From assembly GCA_002491195.1 (NCBI GenBank), contig DKVL01000056.1, forward strand, positions 31,193 through 95,192: a DNA stretch of 64,000 nt. Direction: 5' to 3'. Below the pieces are notes generated by a model that made no database searches, was not told where the DNA came from, and was given only the letters and a program-made list of their open reading frames with translations. The position numbers and the translations under genes were made by a program. The DNA is from Lachnospiraceae bacterium UBA7179. Lineage in GTDB: Bacteria; Bacillota; Clostridia; Lachnospirales; Lachnospiraceae. Position 1 is the stretch's first letter, and every line of letters starts with the position of its first letter. This document shows positions 35,883 through 44,767 of the stretch, piece after piece.

Positions 35883-36725
35883 ATGGAACAAAATGTCATG
35901 TACAGTGTGATCGTTGTCTGCTTAAATGCGGGACAACGACTTAGGGAGACGATTGATAGTATATTGCGTCAGAGCTACAAAAATTTCGAGGTGATCGTGA
36001 AGGATGGCGGATCATCGGACGGCTCGGTCGAGATGCTTCAGGGGACTGGTCTTGATGAGCGTGTGCATATATATACCCAAAAAGATAACGGGATCTATGA
36101 TGCGATGAATCAGGCAGTAAAGCTGGCGAAGGGAGCATATTTTCTGTTTCTGAATACAGGGGATACCTTTTATGATGAGGAGGTCCTGAACAAAATAACA
36201 CATGAGATGAATAGGCTGAGAAAGAACAATAAGAAAGCAGATATTATTTATGGGAATATGTATCACAAAGCATTGGATACGATTATTTATGCATCGCCGG
36301 AGATTCATGATTTCACGTGTTATAGAAATGTTCCATGCCATCAGACCTGCTTTTATCACCGATCTTTGTTTGAGAGCAGGGGATATCGTACAGAGTATAA
36401 TGTAAGGGCGGATTATGAGCACTTTCTGTGGTGTTATTATGAGCGCAGGGCGGAGATTGTGTATGTGCCTGTTGTGGTCGCGTCATACGAGGGTGGCGGA
36501 TACTCGGAGACGAAGGAGAATCGCAAGCGGTCGAAACGGCAGCATCGGGAGATTGTAGTGCGTTATATGGGAAGGAAAAAGGCGGACAAGTATCGCCTGA
36601 TCATGCTGTTGACTCTGGCGCCGCTTCGCAGTGCCATCGCGGACAGCAAATATTTATCCGTAGTTTACAATGGGATGAAGACAATGCTATACAAGTCAGG
36701 AAATCGAACGAAGCGTATATCGTGA
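35883..36725 (+). CDS. Family 2 glycosyltransferase (WcaE/EpsS-like)
   Basis: A 280-residue enzyme. The N-terminus reads YSVIVVCLNAGQRLRETIDS, followed by VKDGGSSDGSVEM, KDNGIYDAMNQAVKLAKG and FLNTGDTFYDE, where the usual DxD is replaced by NTGD, as in this subgroup. The middle motif CHQTCFYHRSLF is also typical. It is preceded by a 111-base gap with GGGGAGGTG close to the start. It is followed by a two-tier hairpin. Confidence 0.87.
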   Translation: MEQNVMYSVIVVCLNAGQRLRETIDSILRQSYKNFEVIVKDGGSSDGSVEMLQGTGLDERVHIYTQKDNGIYDAMNQAVKLAKGAYFLFLNTGDTFYDEEVLNKITHEMNRLRKNNKKADIIYGNMYHKALDTIIYASPEIHDFTCYRNVPCHQTCFYHRSLFESRGYRTEYNVRADYEHFLWCYYERRAEIVYVPVVVASYEGGGYSETKENRKRSKRQHREIVVRYMGRKKADKYRLIMLLTLAPLRSAIADSKYLSVVYNGMKTMLYKSGNRTKRIS

Positions 36726-36727
36726 AG

Positions 36728-36784
36728 ATGTTGGCCAGCCTTATGTGCCTATATCGTTTATGGGCAAATTGAGCTGACCAACAT
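36728..36784 (+). repeat. Two-tier hairpin, second copy of the 701-749 type
   Basis: An outer 12-bp stem with one mismatch (ATGTTGGCCAGC with GCTGACCAACAT) surrounds an inner stem TGCCTAT / ATGGGCA (36746-36752 with 36760-36766) with a 7-base loop. The inner stem is nearly the same as at 701-749, while the outer stem is different in sequence but kept as a stem. It lies between two glycosyltransferase genes and has no T-tract. Confidence 0.6.
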
Positions 36785-36831
36785 ATAAGGAACACAAATA
36801 TGTGGCAGATCGGCAGGATGGAGGTATTTAT

Positions 36832-38133
36832 ATGAGGGTTTTGTGGTTGTGCAATATCATGCTCCCCTTTATTGCAAAGAGTCTGGGGCAGAAGATTGTG
36901 ATCAAGGAGGGATGGCTTTCCGGGCTTGCCAGCAAACTGATGGCAAATCAGGAAGTAAATGACATAACACTTGCTATTTGCTTCCCGGAGTCAGAGAGCC
37001 GGATGTTTGTAAAGGGCGATACTGCGCTGTTTGTGAAGGACAAGGCGCAGGGAATCGACTATTATATCTTTCGGGAGGACACGGTTCATCCGGAAAATTA
37101 TGATGGCAGTATGGAGGAGAGTCTTGGCGCGATCATTAAGGATTTTGAACCGGATATGATCCATATTTTCGGTACAGAATATCCACATACGCTAGCCTGT
37201 GTGAAGGCATTCCATCATCCGGAACGAACATTGATCGGGATACAGGGGCTGTGCAGCGCCATCGCGGAGGTGTATATGGCGGATTTGCCGTATTCGGTGC
37301 AGAAGAAAAAGACTTTCCGCGATATTTTGAAGAAGGACGGGTTGTTCGATCAGCAGGCGAAGTTTGCAAAGCGCGGTACATATGAGAAAGAGGCGCTCTC
37401 GATGGTAGGCCATGTCACTGGGAGGACGGATTTTGACAGGGAAATGACAAAGATGCTCGCGCCCCATGCAAAGTATCATTTTATGAATGAGACGCTGCGG
37501 ACAAATTTCTATAATGATGAGTGGAAAATTGATCGGATTGAGAGGTATTCTCTTTTCTTAAGCCAGGGAAATTATCCAATCAAGGGATTACATTATGTGA
37601 TTGATATTCTTCCCGAGATTGTGGAGGAGTTTGAGGAGACGGTCGTGTATGTGGCAGGGGATGTGATCACCGCAAACGATAGCATTACAGACAAGATCAA
37701 GTTGTCGGGCTACGGTAAGTTTTTGCTCAATCAGATCAGGAAAAGCAGAATGCAGGATCATGTCAGGTTTGTAGGAAAGCTGCAGGCGGATCAGATGTGC
37801 GCCCGTTTTTTAAAAACACATGTATTTTTATGTCCGTCCGCAATTGAAAACTCGCCCAATTCTGTCGGTGAGGCAATGCTTCTGGGGGTACCAGTGGTGG
37901 CGGCCAATGTGGGAGGTGTGCACAATCTGGTCAATGACGGAAAGGACGGTTTTCTGTATCCGAAGGATAAGCCGAAGCGGCTGAAGGATTCTATTCTGCG
38001 TATCTTTGAGGATGACAAACTGGCGCTGTCACTTTCTTCTAACGCGAGGGCACATGCGCTGAGAACACATGATCCGGACACAAATTATAGGAGGCTTTTG
38101 GATATCTACCATGAAATTGACCATTGTATCTAA
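36832..38133 (+). CDS. Family 4 glycosyltransferase
   Basis: A 433-residue GT-B enzyme. The N-terminal half carries MRVLWLCNIMLPFIAKSLG and MIHIFGTEYPHTLACV. The C-terminal nucleotide-sugar domain carries VRFVGKLQADQM, CPSAIENSPNSVGEAMLLGV and PVVAANVGGVHNLVNDG, the retaining GT4 signature with the ExxxxxxxE spacing. The ATG at 36832 has GGAGG nine bases upstream; the longer frame from 36802 lacks one. The next gene starts within its 3' end. Confidence 0.87.
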   Translation: MRVLWLCNIMLPFIAKSLGQKIVIKEGWLSGLASKLMANQEVNDITLAICFPESESRMFVKGDTALFVKDKAQGIDYYIFREDTVHPENYDGSMEESLGAIIKDFEPDMIHIFGTEYPHTLACVKAFHHPERTLIGIQGLCSAIAEVYMADLPYSVQKKKTFRDILKKDGLFDQQAKFAKRGTYEKEALSMVGHVTGRTDFDREMTKMLAPHAKYHFMNETLRTNFYNDEWKIDRIERYSLFLSQGNYPIKGLHYVIDILPEIVEEFEETVVYVAGDVITANDSITDKIKLSGYGKFLLNQIRKSRMQDHVRFVGKLQADQMCARFLKTHVFLCPSAIENSPNSVGEAMLLGVPVVAANVGGVHNLVNDGKDGFLYPKDKPKRLKDSILRIFEDDKLALSLSSNARAHALRTHDPDTNYRRLLDIYHEIDHCI

Positions 38134-39307
38134 CTACATTAATCACCATCAGATCCCCATGTCCAATGAACTGTACCGAAAGCTTGGCGCGGATTTTGCG
38201 TTTATACAGACTTCCAGGATGGAGGAGGAACGGGTAAAGATGGGCTGGGGGAGCGAGGTTTTGTCGATTCCTTATTTAAAACGATACTATGAGGAGGAAG
38301 CGTGCTGTGCGAGACTGATTCTGGACAGTGATATTGTTGTGTTTGGAGGGGTGGAGGATGAGAGCTATATTAAACCGAGACTGAATGAGGGGAAGATTGT
38401 GATTCGCGCGAGCGAGCGTCTTTACCGGGAAGGGCAGTGGAAATCGATCTCTCCGCGCGGCAGGAAGAAAAAGTATGAGGACCACACACAGTACGCGAAC
38501 GCGCCGGTGTATCTGCTATGCCATGGCGCGTATGTGGCATCCGATTTCAACATTGTGCATGCATATCCTGACAAGAGATATGTGTGGGGATATTTTCCCA
38601 GGATCAATACGTATAACCTTGACAGTCTGTTTTTTCGGAAACTGCATTTGGACCAGGATGGGCAGTTGGAAGTAAGAATTTTATGGGCGGGGCGTTTCCT
38701 GAAATTGAAGCATCCGGAATACGCCGTCAAAGTGGCAAAGTACCTGGAACAACAGCACATATCGTTCCATCTGGATATGGTGGGAGGCGGGGAACTGGAG
38801 GCGCAGTTGAAGAAGGGCGTGGAAAAATGGCATTTGGAGCAGCGTGTCACGTTTCACGGTTTCCAGCCGCCGCAGAGCGTGCGCAGATTTATGGAGGAGT
38901 CTGATCTCTTTCTGTTTACGAGCAATCATCTGGAGGGATGGGGAGCTGTCCTGAATGAATCCATGAACAGCGCGTGTGCAGTCGTGGCTGGGAGCGGAAT
39001 CGGCGCAGTACCGTTTTTGATCAAACATGGACAAAATGGATATGTATATAAGAACGAGTGTTATAGGGAATTTCAAGAACAGGTGTTACAATTGTGCAAA
39101 GATGCGGCATTGCGCAAACAGCTTGGCGTGAATGCCTATCAGACGATGATCAGTGAATGGAATCCCAGGGTGGCTGCGGACAGGCTTTATCGGTTCTGCG
39201 ACGGATTGGTAAATGGAAGCGTGCGGCCTGAAAAGGAAGGACCGCTGAGTCCCGCGCCGCTGATTGCGCCAAGAGAGGGGTATGCGTATACCAGAAATGC
39301 AAAATAG
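38111..39307 (+). CDS. Family 4 glycosyltransferase
   Basis: A 398-residue GT-B enzyme beginning MKLTIVSNYINHHQIPMSNE, typical of capsule GT4 proteins. The C-terminal donor domain shows ILWAGRFLKLKHPEYAVKVA, VTFHGFQPPQSVRRFM, FTSNHLEGWGAVLNESMNSA and CAVVAGSGIGAVPFLIKHG. It overlaps the previous glycosyltransferase by 23 bases, so the two probably add consecutive sugars. It ends inside a bidirectional terminator and closes the first operon block of the locus. Confidence 0.87.
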   Translation: MKLTIVSNYINHHQIPMSNELYRKLGADFAFIQTSRMEEERVKMGWGSEVLSIPYLKRYYEEEACCARLILDSDIVVFGGVEDESYIKPRLNEGKIVIRASERLYREGQWKSISPRGRKKKYEDHTQYANAPVYLLCHGAYVASDFNIVHAYPDKRYVWGYFPRINTYNLDSLFFRKLHLDQDGQLEVRILWAGRFLKLKHPEYAVKVAKYLEQQHISFHLDMVGGGELEAQLKKGVEKWHLEQRVTFHGFQPPQSVRRFMEESDLFLFTSNHLEGWGAVLNESMNSACAVVAGSGIGAVPFLIKHGQNGYVYKNECYREFQEQVLQLCKDAALRKQLGVNAYQTMISEWNPRVAADRLYRFCDGLVNGSVRPEKEGPLSPAPLIAPREGYAYTRNAK

Positions 39308-39329
39308 ACGGGGAAACCGTCTATTTTTT
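39301..39329. terminator. Bidirectional terminator between convergent genes
   Basis: AAAATAGACGG pairs with CCGTCTATTTT around a short loop, with A-rich and T-rich flanks on the two sides. It holds the stop codons of both the plus-strand GT4 gene and the minus-strand orphan gene. Confidence 0.9.
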
Positions 39330-39806
39330 GTCGGCGAGAATTTTTGCTGTGATCTCGTCAAGACTGGCGTCCTCGTTAAGACCGGCTTCTTCGGGCCAGT
39401 AAATATAATCGGTAATGTTGTCCAGTCCGGTTTCGACTTTCAGCACTTCCAGAAAATAGTCATTTGTGGCTTCGAGGGCATTTTTGGGTACGTCAAAATC
39501 CAGTTCAAAAATTCTACGGATCAGTTCTGTGAGCTGCGCATCTGTAAGTCCGGTTTTTTGGGGTGGCAGATACAAAGCACTGCGCCCGACGGTCTCTAAA
39601 TTAGTGGCGGCCCAATATCTTCGGTAATCTCGAATGTTGATTTTTGGGTTTCCGGTAACTTTGATCAACTGTTTTTGGAGCGTGTTCAGTTCTTGCTTTG
39701 CCACCATGTCTGCCTCACAGTCTTTTTCTGCCATCAGGTTGGCGGCAGTATCGATGATTTTCATTACTTCTGCGAGTTTTGACTCGTCAATTTTAGGATA
39801 TTTCAT
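39321..39806 (-). CDS. Conserved-looking cytoplasmic protein of unknown function
   Basis: A 161-residue, mostly helical, acidic soluble protein with no signal peptide or membrane segment. It begins MKYPKIDESKLAEVMKIIDT and ends DASLDEITAKILADKK. I do not recognise a domain. It has a good ribosome binding site (ATGGAGGAATCCCC before ATG) and its own promoter, and is the only minus-strand gene inside the glycan region. Length and codon pattern look genuine. Its independent transcription unit suggests a job unrelated to, or regulatory for, the surrounding operon. Confidence 0.65.
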   Translation of the reverse strand: MKYPKIDESKLAEVMKIIDTAANLMAEKDCEADMVAKQELNTLQKQLIKVTGNPKINIRDYRRYWAATNLETVGRSALYLPPQKTGLTDAQLTELIRRIFELDFDVPKNALEATNDYFLEVLKVETGLDNITDYIYWPEEAGLNEDASLDEITAKILADKK

Positions 39807-39852
39807 GGGGATTCCTCCATTTTTATAAAATATTGTTTAAAGTACTGTAATT

Positions 39853-39881
39853 ATTATAGGCGAATCGATGGATAAATGCAA
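39853..39881 (-). promoter_or_regulatory. Promoter for the minus-strand orphan gene
   Basis: On the minus strand: -35 TTGCAT (39876-39881), 17-base spacer, perfect -10 TATAAT (39853-39858), 46 bases before the ATG. Confidence 0.65.
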
Positions 39882-39948
39882 TAATAAGATGTTGATGTTC
39901 GGCAAGGCTGCATTGTGACATGGTAACTGATATCGTGCAAAATTCATA

Positions 39949-39977
39949 TTGTGATTATTTGGAATATGGCATATACT
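39949..39977 (+). promoter_or_regulatory. Promoter for the second glycan operon block
   Basis: -35 TTGTGA (39949-39954), 17-base spacer, -10 TATACT (39972-39977), 62 bases before the ATG at 40040. It restarts transcription after the terminator at 39301. Confidence 0.65.
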
Positions 39978-40039
39978 AAAAACAAATAGATGGCTAATGT
40001 ATGTACAAATCAGGACATGTTGCCCTCGGAGAGAAGAAA

Positions 40040-41164
40040 ATGAAAACAAAAAAGACAAAGAGCAGAATTTATGTCTGTCACACCTTTTATCATGTATATG
40101 TGGCAGTCTTAAAAGAAATGAAGCTGGAGAGGAATACGCCAGCAAAGGATTATAAAAAAGCGGATCTCGCGCTGAGCTCGATATCCACAAACTTTGAGAA
40201 TCTGGGGGACCGGCTCACGAAAACAGGGATTTTTCATGAAGTGATCGCGCTGGACGAGAAGCGGGAGGACTTTTTCCCGGAGCTTGCAAAATACAGGAAA
40301 AATTATAGCAATATCCTCAAACATATGGTAAACCGCATGATATTTACCAAGAAGCTTGCTAAGTGCGAGATTCCATATATGAAGGTGATCGATTTTGCGG
40401 CGTACGAGGACATCTATGTGTTCTGCGACAGCGATCCGATCGGGTATTATCTGAATTATAAGCATTTCTATTACCATGCGGTGGAGGACGGGCTTGACTG
40501 TCTCAAGAATCTCGATGACGCCTATGTCGCCAATCAGGGGCATTTTCAGTTAAAGACGTGGTTTTCGCGCCATAATCTGATCTTTATCATGAATGGCTGG
40601 GGAAAGTACTGTATCGACATGGAAATCAATGACAGGAGTGTGGTGCCTACCGACTGTCCGCGTTTTGTCGAGGAGCCGCGAAAGCCGCTGGAGAGGGCGC
40701 TGACTTCAACGCAGAAAAAGCTGATGATTCAAGCGTTTATTGAGGATGCGGACGAACTGATCCGGCAGCTTGCGCCGTCGCATGAGGGGGAGGAGTTTGC
40801 GTGCTTTCTGACGGAACCGCACCCGGTCGATGTGGAGGCGAGGAAACGTGTCTGTCTCGATGTGATCGAGAGATACTGTGCGGGCTACCGGGTTCTGATC
40901 AAACCGCACCCGCGGGATACGATCGACTATGAGGCGCTAGTCCCCGATGCGGTGGTGCTCCGCGGGCGGTTTCCGGTGGAGGTGCTCAATTTCTTTGAGG
41001 GGCTTCATATCAAGAAGGCGGTCTCGATCGTCACGACGGCGATGAACAATATGGACTTTGTGGACGAGAAACTGAATCTCGGCGCGTCGTTCTGGGATGC
41101 CTACGAGGATCCGGAGAAACACGCGTACAATAAGAAGGCAGGGCTTGCGCTCGCCGATAAATAG
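40040..41164 (+). CDS. GT52/polysialyltransferase-like glycosyltransferase candidate
   Basis: A 374-residue soluble protein. The N-terminus SRIYVCHTFYHVYVAVLKEM and the late motif YRVLIKPHPRDTIDYEALVP, with the histidine-proline pair, resemble the GT52 and poly-alpha-2,8-sialyltransferase group of GT-B enzymes. Those use CMP-activated nonulosonic acids. As the locus makes a CMP-pseudaminic-acid-like donor from 48.8 kb on, this gene is a reasonable candidate for the transferase that uses it. The similarity is distant and rests on few motifs. The ATG at 40040 follows GGAGAGAAG. Confidence 0.55.
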   Translation: MKTKKTKSRIYVCHTFYHVYVAVLKEMKLERNTPAKDYKKADLALSSISTNFENLGDRLTKTGIFHEVIALDEKREDFFPELAKYRKNYSNILKHMVNRMIFTKKLAKCEIPYMKVIDFAAYEDIYVFCDSDPIGYYLNYKHFYYHAVEDGLDCLKNLDDAYVANQGHFQLKTWFSRHNLIFIMNGWGKYCIDMEINDRSVVPTDCPRFVEEPRKPLERALTSTQKKLMIQAFIEDADELIRQLAPSHEGEEFACFLTEPHPVDVEARKRVCLDVIERYCAGYRVLIKPHPRDTIDYEALVPDAVVLRGRFPVEVLNFFEGLHIKKAVSIVTTAMNNMDFVDEKLNLGASFWDAYEDPEKHAYNKKAGLALADK

Positions 41165-41188
41165 CAGGCTGGCAGAGGAGGAATTTCA

Positions 41189-42928
41189 ATGGAAGTGAAA
41201 CATGGACTGGGGTATCAGAATTACGCGGATATGATGCGAAATAGTATATTTTATGTTGATAAGACAGATTTTATCAGGGAGTGGTGGGATAATGCTGATC
41301 TGGTCACACTAATCACGCGTCCGCGCAGGTTTGGGAAGACGCTCAATATGAGTACAGTGGAATGTTTTTTTTCCAATCAATATAAGGATAAAAAAGAACT
41401 GTTCGAGGGGCGTAAGGTCTGGGAGGATGAATCGTTAAGGAAGCTGCAGGGGACATATCCAGTGATCTTCATGAGCTTTGCAGGGGTGAAGGCAGGAGGA
41501 GATCAGGATTCCAAAGACGGGAAAAAAATAGATAGTGTAGATACCATGAAGATCTGCGTCAAAAAGATCATTGCCCGTGTATACGACGATTTTAAGCATA
41601 TCATGTGCTCGGAACTGTTTGATGACAGTGACAGGGAATATTATGCGTCCGTGACCAAAATGATGACCGATGAGACAGCTGCGACAGCAGTCAGTATTTT
41701 GAGCCGGTATCTGGAAAGATTTTATCAGAAAAAGGCAATTATCCTGCTTGACGAGTATGACACACCGATGCAGGAAGCATGGATTTATGGATATTGGGAT
41801 CAGGCAGTCGCATTTCTTAAGAGCTTTTTTGTGAATACTTTTAAGGACAATCAGAGCATGGAGCGCGGCCTCATCACAGGAATCACAAGGATATCAAAGG
41901 AGTCAATATTTTCAGAGCTGAATCATCTCGAAGTAGTGACGATGACTTCTGATAAGTATGCAACGAGCTTTGGCTTTACGGAAGAGGAAGTTTTCCAAGC
42001 GTTGGAGGACTCTGGATTCGGAAGTTGCAAGGAGGGCGTGAAGAGGTGGTATGATGGTTTTACCATTGGAAAGAATACTGATATTTATAATCCATGGTCG
42101 ATTATCTCGTTTATAGGAAACAAAGGCAAGTATGCCGCCTATTGGGCAAATACAAGTTCAAATGGACTTGTGAGTGTTTTGATGCGGCAGGGATCAGCAA
42201 ATGTCAAAGAAGTCGTTGAGGATCTGATCGCGGGAAAAAGCTTTACTGTGCCGATCGACGAGCAGATTGTTTTCAGCCAGCTCGAGGAGGACGAAAACGC
42301 GGTGTGGAGCCTGCTGATGGCATCGGGATATCTTAAAACAATAGAGGTTGAGGAGCGCACGGAATTTGATACGGATGACATGAATTACACGCTGGCGCTC
42401 ACCAACCTGGAAGTGCAGATCATGTTCAAGAAGATGATCCGCGGATGGTTTGCAAAGAGCAGCGTAAAGGCGTACTATAATGAATTTATCAATTCGCTTT
42501 TCAATGACAATGTCCGCAAAATGAATACTTTTATGAACAAGGTTGCCCTGAATACGTTCAGTTCGTTTGATGTGGGAAACAAGCCGTCAGAAGAGACCGA
42601 ACCGGAACGTTTTTACCATGGCTTTGTGCTTGGCATGATCGTGAACCTTTCCGACCGGTATCAGGTGACATCCAACAGGGAGAGCGGCTATGGACGTTAC
42701 GATGTGATGATGGAACCGCTTGACAAAAATGAGAAGGCGTTTATTTTTGAATTTAAGGTACTGGATGCGGATGACGACGAGGAAAAATTGGAGGACACTG
42801 TTGCAAATGCCCTGGCGCAGATTGAGGAGAAACAATATGAAGCCGTGCTGGTTGCAAACGGTTTCGCGAAAGAAAAGATCAGGAAGTACGGTTTTGCTTT
42901 CCAGGGGAAAAAGTGTCTGATTGGATGA
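41189..42928 (+). CDS. AAA-ATPase with C-terminal PD-(D/E)XK nuclease-like domain
   Basis: A 579-residue protein of a family abundant in anaerobic Firmicutes and Bacteroidetes. The N-terminal AAA-like part has FYVDKTDFI, the atypical P-loop RPRRFGKTLNM and Walker B IILLDEYDTPMQ. The C-terminal part has the nuclease-type signature GRYDVMMEPLD followed by FIFEFKV. No role is established; a mobile-element or defence link is often suspected. Its presence between a glycosyltransferase and the exporter, in the same direction, is probably an insertion into the glycan operon rather than a part of it. Confidence 0.88.
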   Translation: MEVKHGLGYQNYADMMRNSIFYVDKTDFIREWWDNADLVTLITRPRRFGKTLNMSTVECFFSNQYKDKKELFEGRKVWEDESLRKLQGTYPVIFMSFAGVKAGGDQDSKDGKKIDSVDTMKICVKKIIARVYDDFKHIMCSELFDDSDREYYASVTKMMTDETAATAVSILSRYLERFYQKKAIILLDEYDTPMQEAWIYGYWDQAVAFLKSFFVNTFKDNQSMERGLITGITRISKESIFSELNHLEVVTMTSDKYATSFGFTEEEVFQALEDSGFGSCKEGVKRWYDGFTIGKNTDIYNPWSIISFIGNKGKYAAYWANTSSNGLVSVLMRQGSANVKEVVEDLIAGKSFTVPIDEQIVFSQLEEDENAVWSLLMASGYLKTIEVEERTEFDTDDMNYTLALTNLEVQIMFKKMIRGWFAKSSVKAYYNEFINSLFNDNVRKMNTFMNKVALNTFSSFDVGNKPSEETEPERFYHGFVLGMIVNLSDRYQVTSNRESGYGRYDVMMEPLDKNEKAFIFEFKVLDADDDEEKLEDTVANALAQIEEKQYEAVLVANGFAKEKIRKYGFAFQGKKCLIG

Positions 42929-42949
42929 ATAAGAAAGGTTGGAACGTTT

Positions 42950-44689
42950 GTGCTGAAAATTTTAAAGAAAATCAATATACTGATGGACAAGAAACAAAAG
43001 GGCGCGATGGCGAGGCTGTTCGTGATGATGATCCTGTCGGCGGGGCTTGAGACTGGGGCGGTGATGATGGTCATGGCTGTGGTGCAGTTGATACTGGATC
43101 CGGTTGCTCTGGCGCAGGGAGATCAATATCAGATGATATGTAATGTTTTTCATCTGCAGAATACCGTACAGTTTTCGGTGCTGGCGATCCTGTTTCTGAT
43201 CCTGTTGTATATTGCTAAAAATGTATTCCAGTTTTTTTTGCAGCGGAATCTGTATCGGTTTGTGTACAGCAACCAGTTCAAGACAGCCTCGAACCTGATG
43301 AAAAATTTTGTCAGGCGCGAATATGAATATTATCTCGATGCAGAAACATCTGTTATTCAGAGAAGCATCACGGCGGATGTCAGCAATATGTATGCGCTGA
43401 TCATGTCTGTCCTACAGATTGCCTCGGAGGCGATCGTCGCAGTATTTCTTGTCGTGGCGCTCGCTGTGAAAGATCCGGTCATGACTATGGTGATCGCTGT
43501 GCTCTTGTTGGTAACACTTGTTGTTATTAAGAATATCATCAAGCCGATCATGAACCGCACCGGTAAGGAAAATCAGGACTACGGCGCGTCCATGTTTGCG
43601 TGGATCTCACAGACGGTGCAGGGGATCAAGGAGATCAAGGTTGCGGGGCGCGAGCAGTATTTTATCGGCGAGTACTGCAAAGTCGGAGAGGGCTATGTGA
43701 AGGCGATGGAGCGTTTTAGTCTGTTTAATAACACGCCGAAGCTTTTGATCGAGACTGTGTGTATGGCGGGACTGCTGGGCTATATCATGGTGCTGATCGT
43801 GATGGGGACAGATGTATCGGGCATGGTTTCCCTGTTTGCGGCGTTTGGCATCGCGGCGATGCGTCTGCTGCCTGCGGCGAGCCGCATCAATAACCAGTTG
43901 ACGAGCATGGCTTTTAATGAACCGTTTTTCTTCAATGTGAGTGACAATCTTGTCGAGGAGACGGACGAGGCACACACAGACATTTCCTATGCGGTGGCTG
44001 CGAAGGAAAAACTGCCTGTCACAAGGGAGGTAAAACTCTCGGATATCACGTACCACTATCCCAATTCGGACAAGCTGATCTTCAACCATGCGACAGTCGT
44101 TTTCCCGATCGGCAAGTCGATCGGGATCGTTGGGACAAGTGGAGCCGGAAAGACGACGATCATCGATATCCTGTTAGGGCTCTTGAAACTGCAGGGCGGC
44201 CGTGTGCTTGCGGACGATGTGAATATCCAGGATCACTACAGGGAGTGGCTTGCCAATGTGGGTTATATTCCGCAGATGATTTTCTTATTGGATGCGGATA
44301 TCAGAAAAAATGTTGCTTTTGGTGTTCCGGAGGAGGAGATTGATGACGAGAAGCTTTGGTATGCCTTGAAGGAAGCACAGCTTGACGAGTTTGTGAAGAC
44401 GCTGCCAGAAGGTGTGAACACAGGTATCGGCGAGCGCGGAATCCGGTTGTCCGGCGGGCAGCGGCAGAGGATCGGCATCGCGAGGGCACTTTACAATGAT
44501 CCGGAGGTGATGATACTCGACGAGGCGACATCAGCGCTGGACAATGATACAGAGGCGGCAATCATGGAGTCCATCAACCGGCTGCATGGTAAAAAAACAC
44601 TTGTTATCATAGCGCATAGGTTACAGACAATCGAAAAATGTGATATGGTATTTAGAGTAGAGGACGGCAGTATCACAAGAGAACGTTAG
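42950..44689 (+). CDS. ABC transporter, fused permease-ATPase (glycan flippase candidate)
   Basis: A 579-residue half-transporter. Six N-terminal membrane segments (to about residue 320) precede an ABC ATPase with Walker A VGTSGAGKTTIID, Q-loop YIPQMIFLLD, signature RLSGGQRQRIGIARAL and Walker B VMILDEATSALD. The layout and position in a glycan locus fit PglK/MsbA-like exporters that flip lipid-linked oligosaccharides. No Wzx flippase was found in the window, so this may be the flipping step. GTG start with AAGAAAGG upstream. Confidence 0.88.
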   Translation: MLKILKKINILMDKKQKGAMARLFVMMILSAGLETGAVMMVMAVVQLILDPVALAQGDQYQMICNVFHLQNTVQFSVLAILFLILLYIAKNVFQFFLQRNLYRFVYSNQFKTASNLMKNFVRREYEYYLDAETSVIQRSITADVSNMYALIMSVLQIASEAIVAVFLVVALAVKDPVMTMVIAVLLLVTLVVIKNIIKPIMNRTGKENQDYGASMFAWISQTVQGIKEIKVAGREQYFIGEYCKVGEGYVKAMERFSLFNNTPKLLIETVCMAGLLGYIMVLIVMGTDVSGMVSLFAAFGIAAMRLLPAASRINNQLTSMAFNEPFFFNVSDNLVEETDEAHTDISYAVAAKEKLPVTREVKLSDITYHYPNSDKLIFNHATVVFPIGKSIGIVGTSGAGKTTIIDILLGLLKLQGGRVLADDVNIQDHYREWLANVGYIPQMIFLLDADIRKNVAFGVPEEEIDDEKLWYALKEAQLDEFVKTLPEGVNTGIGERGIRLSGGQRQRIGIARALYNDPEVMILDEATSALDNDTEAAIMESINRLHGKKTLVIIAHRLQTIEKCDMVFRVEDGSITRER

Positions 44690-44767
44690 ACATCACGCAC
44701 AGATTGACATTTTGCTGGCTGGATGTTTGGGAAGAAGGATGCGGCAGAGGGAAAGTGGTGGTAGATT

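Noticed and set aside
44705..44720. Promoter before the glycosyltransferase at 44768
   Set aside because: A TTGACA occurs, but no acceptable -10 hexamer lies at a suitable distance.
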